Below, in pieces: positions 31,163 to 32,207 of a DNA stretch of 32,207 bases (its first letter is position 1; each line of letters starts with the position of its first letter). The stretch lies in contig DVMA01000041.1 in assembly GCA_018715195.1 (NCBI GenBank), positions 1-32,207 on the forward strand. The letters run 5' to 3'. A program made the position numbers and the translations under genes. This DNA is from Candidatus Coproplasma excrementavium. Its GTDB lineage: Bacteria; Bacillota; Clostridia; Christensenellales; Borkfalkiaceae. Below the pieces are notes generated by a model. That model was not told the DNA's origin, ran no database searches, and worked only from the letters and a program-made list of their open reading frames with translations.

Positions 31163-32207
31163 TTATTCAAAATGAAGTTTGCTTACGGGGTAGTACTTTG
31201 CAAGTCCGCCTGAAGATGTCTCGCGGTAGCTGTTCAGAAGGTCGCGTCCCGTGTTGTACATTGTCTTTACAATTAAATCAAAACTTATCTTGCGCGAATC
31301 TGCAAGGAAATTTGCAAGGCTGAGCGCGTTTATCGCCCTCATGGCGGCAACGGCGTTGCGCTCTATGCAGGGTATCTGCACAAGTCCCGCAATCGGGTCG
31401 CACGTAAGGCCCAGATGGTGTTCCATTGCAACTTCGGCCGCATAGTCAATCTGCGAAAGGTCCATTTCAAACAGCTCTGCAAGCGCTGCCGCCGCCATGG
31501 AGCAGGCCGAACCTATCTCTGCCTGACAGCCGCATTCCGCACCGCTTATGGAGGCGTTTGTCTTTATTACGTTGCCTATAATTCCGCCCGCCGCTAAGGC
31601 GTGCACAATCTGCTCGTCGGAAAAGCCGCGCGTCTGCTGCATATAGTACAGCACGCTGGGCACAACGCCGCTGCTGCCGCAGGTCGGCGCGGTAACTATC
31701 ACTCCGCCCGATGCGTTCTGTTCGCTCACGGCAAACGCGTAGGAGCAGACCAATCTGTTTTCCCGCGTCTGTGCGGACTCGTCTATGTGGTGCTGTGTGA
31801 ACAGATGGTGTGCGCGGCGCTGTGTTCCGAGGCAGCCGGGCAGAACGCCCGTCGTTGCAAGTCCTTCACGTATGGAGGCCTTCATCTGATTCCACACTTT
31901 TTCAAGGTAGTCAAAAATTTCTTCGCCCTCGCACTCAAAGGTGTACTGCCACAGCCGTATTCCCTTTTCGTTGCAGTAGGCCGTAATTTCGTCAAAGGTG
32001 GAAAGAGGGTAAACAGTATTGTCAATTCCCGTGTTGGAGTCTGGTTCGCCCTCAATTCTTATCGTGCCGCCGCCGATGCTGTAAAAGCGCGTCTTTGCAA
32101 GTACCTTGCCGCCCTTTACTGCCTCTATGTCCATAGTGTTGGGATGGACGGGGCAGGGTGTGGCGGTATCGAATATCACTTCGCAGTTGAAGGGCGCAAG
32201 CGTCTTT
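31163..32207 (-). CDS. sdaA: L-serine dehydratase, iron-sulfur type, C-terminal part
   Basis: Partial: the frame runs open to the window edge, where KTLAPFNCEVIFDTATPCPVHPN continues in frame, so the first ~100 residues lie outside. The enzyme deaminates L-serine to pyruvate and ammonia with an oxygen-sensitive [4Fe-4S] cluster. Seen here are YSIGGGTIRIEGE, TEGVLPG-like TTGVLPGCLGTQRRAH, VTAPTCGSSGVVPSVL, KTNASISGAECGCQAEIGSACSMAAAALAEL, LTCDPIAGLVQIPCIERNA and the end TMYNTGRDLLNSYRETSSGGLA, all as in one-chain E. coli SdaA/SdaB. The Cys residues for the cluster are present. Other Firmicutes split the enzyme into SdaAA/SdaAB; this looks like the fused form, though the window does not show its start. 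Confidence 0.93.
   Translation of the reverse strand, partial: KTLAPFNCEVIFDTATPCPVHPNTMDIEAVKGGKVLAKTRFYSIGGGTIRIEGEPDSNTGIDNTVYPLSTFDEITAYCNEKGIRLWQYTFECEGEEIFDYLEKVWNQMKASIREGLATTGVLPGCLGTQRRAHHLFTQHHIDESAQTRENRLVCSYAFAVSEQNASGGVIVTAPTCGSSGVVPSVLYYMQQTRGFSDEQIVHALAAGGIIGNVIKTNASISGAECGCQAEIGSACSMAAAALAELFEMDLSQIDYAAEVAMEHHLGLTCDPIAGLVQIPCIERNAVAAMRAINALSLANFLADSRKISFDLIVKTMYNTGRDLLNSYRETSSGGLAKYYPVSKLHFE

Noticed and set aside
1-32207. tRNA, rRNA, known riboswitches, prophage or plasmid genes
   Set aside because: None recognised on either strand by reading; a covariance-model search would be needed to exclude small RNAs.

Overview
The window looks like part of a low-to-mid-GC Firmicutes (Clostridia-type) chromosome from a plant-glycan-using anaerobe. 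The pointers are strong AGGAGG ribosome-binding sites, consensus sigma-A promoters (TTGACA-17-TATAAT, often with an extended TGN -10), LytTR/GHKL regulators, a one-piece iron-sulfur L-serine dehydratase and class II xylose isomerase. The sequence alone does not give a genus.

Layout. (1) 1-1003: remains of an IS200-type insertion (end hairpin plus the first ~35 codons of tnpA) joined in frame to the C-terminal third of a GH2 beta-galactosidase-like enzyme. (2) 1.3-5.1 kb: an anchored protein of unknown function and a MacB-like ABC transporter with ATPase and FtsX permease in one chain. (3) 5.3-8.6 kb, minus strand: membrane-tethered GH3 enzyme #1 and a translationally coupled 4-TM protein. (4) 8.8-10.8 kb, minus strand: a LytTR response regulator / GHKL kinase operon. 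(5) 11.0-14.8 kb: a PocR-AraC regulator, then xylA and xylB. (6) 15-17 kb: YbaK deacylase, then a second GHKL kinase that carries an apparent one-base frameshift and runs straight into GH3 #2 (17-20 kb). (7) 20-22.3 kb: a PPP-type phosphatase and, on the minus strand, a YeiH-family exporter. (8) 22.3-23.0 kb: about 770 bp without a gene. (9) 23-29.4 kb: an operon of a repeat-containing lipoprotein, GH3 #3 and a second coupled 4-TM protein. (10) 29.6-32.2 kb, minus strand: a MATE transporter and an L-serine dehydratase cut by the window edge.

How it fits together. Three GH3 enzymes share a reversed domain order (sandwich domain first, catalytic barrel last) and have a hydrophobic segment at both ends. 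Two of the three overlap a following 4-TM gene by ATGA. With the lipoprotein, this looks like a surface-bound glycosidase system, and xylA/xylB could feed released xylose into the pentose phosphate pathway. One GHKL kinase is apparently co-transcribed with a GH3, so glycan sensing is a reasonable guess. A 28-nt hairpin repeat with an ATATATG-type centre occurs six times, only between genes. Two genes (the PocR-AraC regulator and the phosphatase) appear to have leaderless transcripts.
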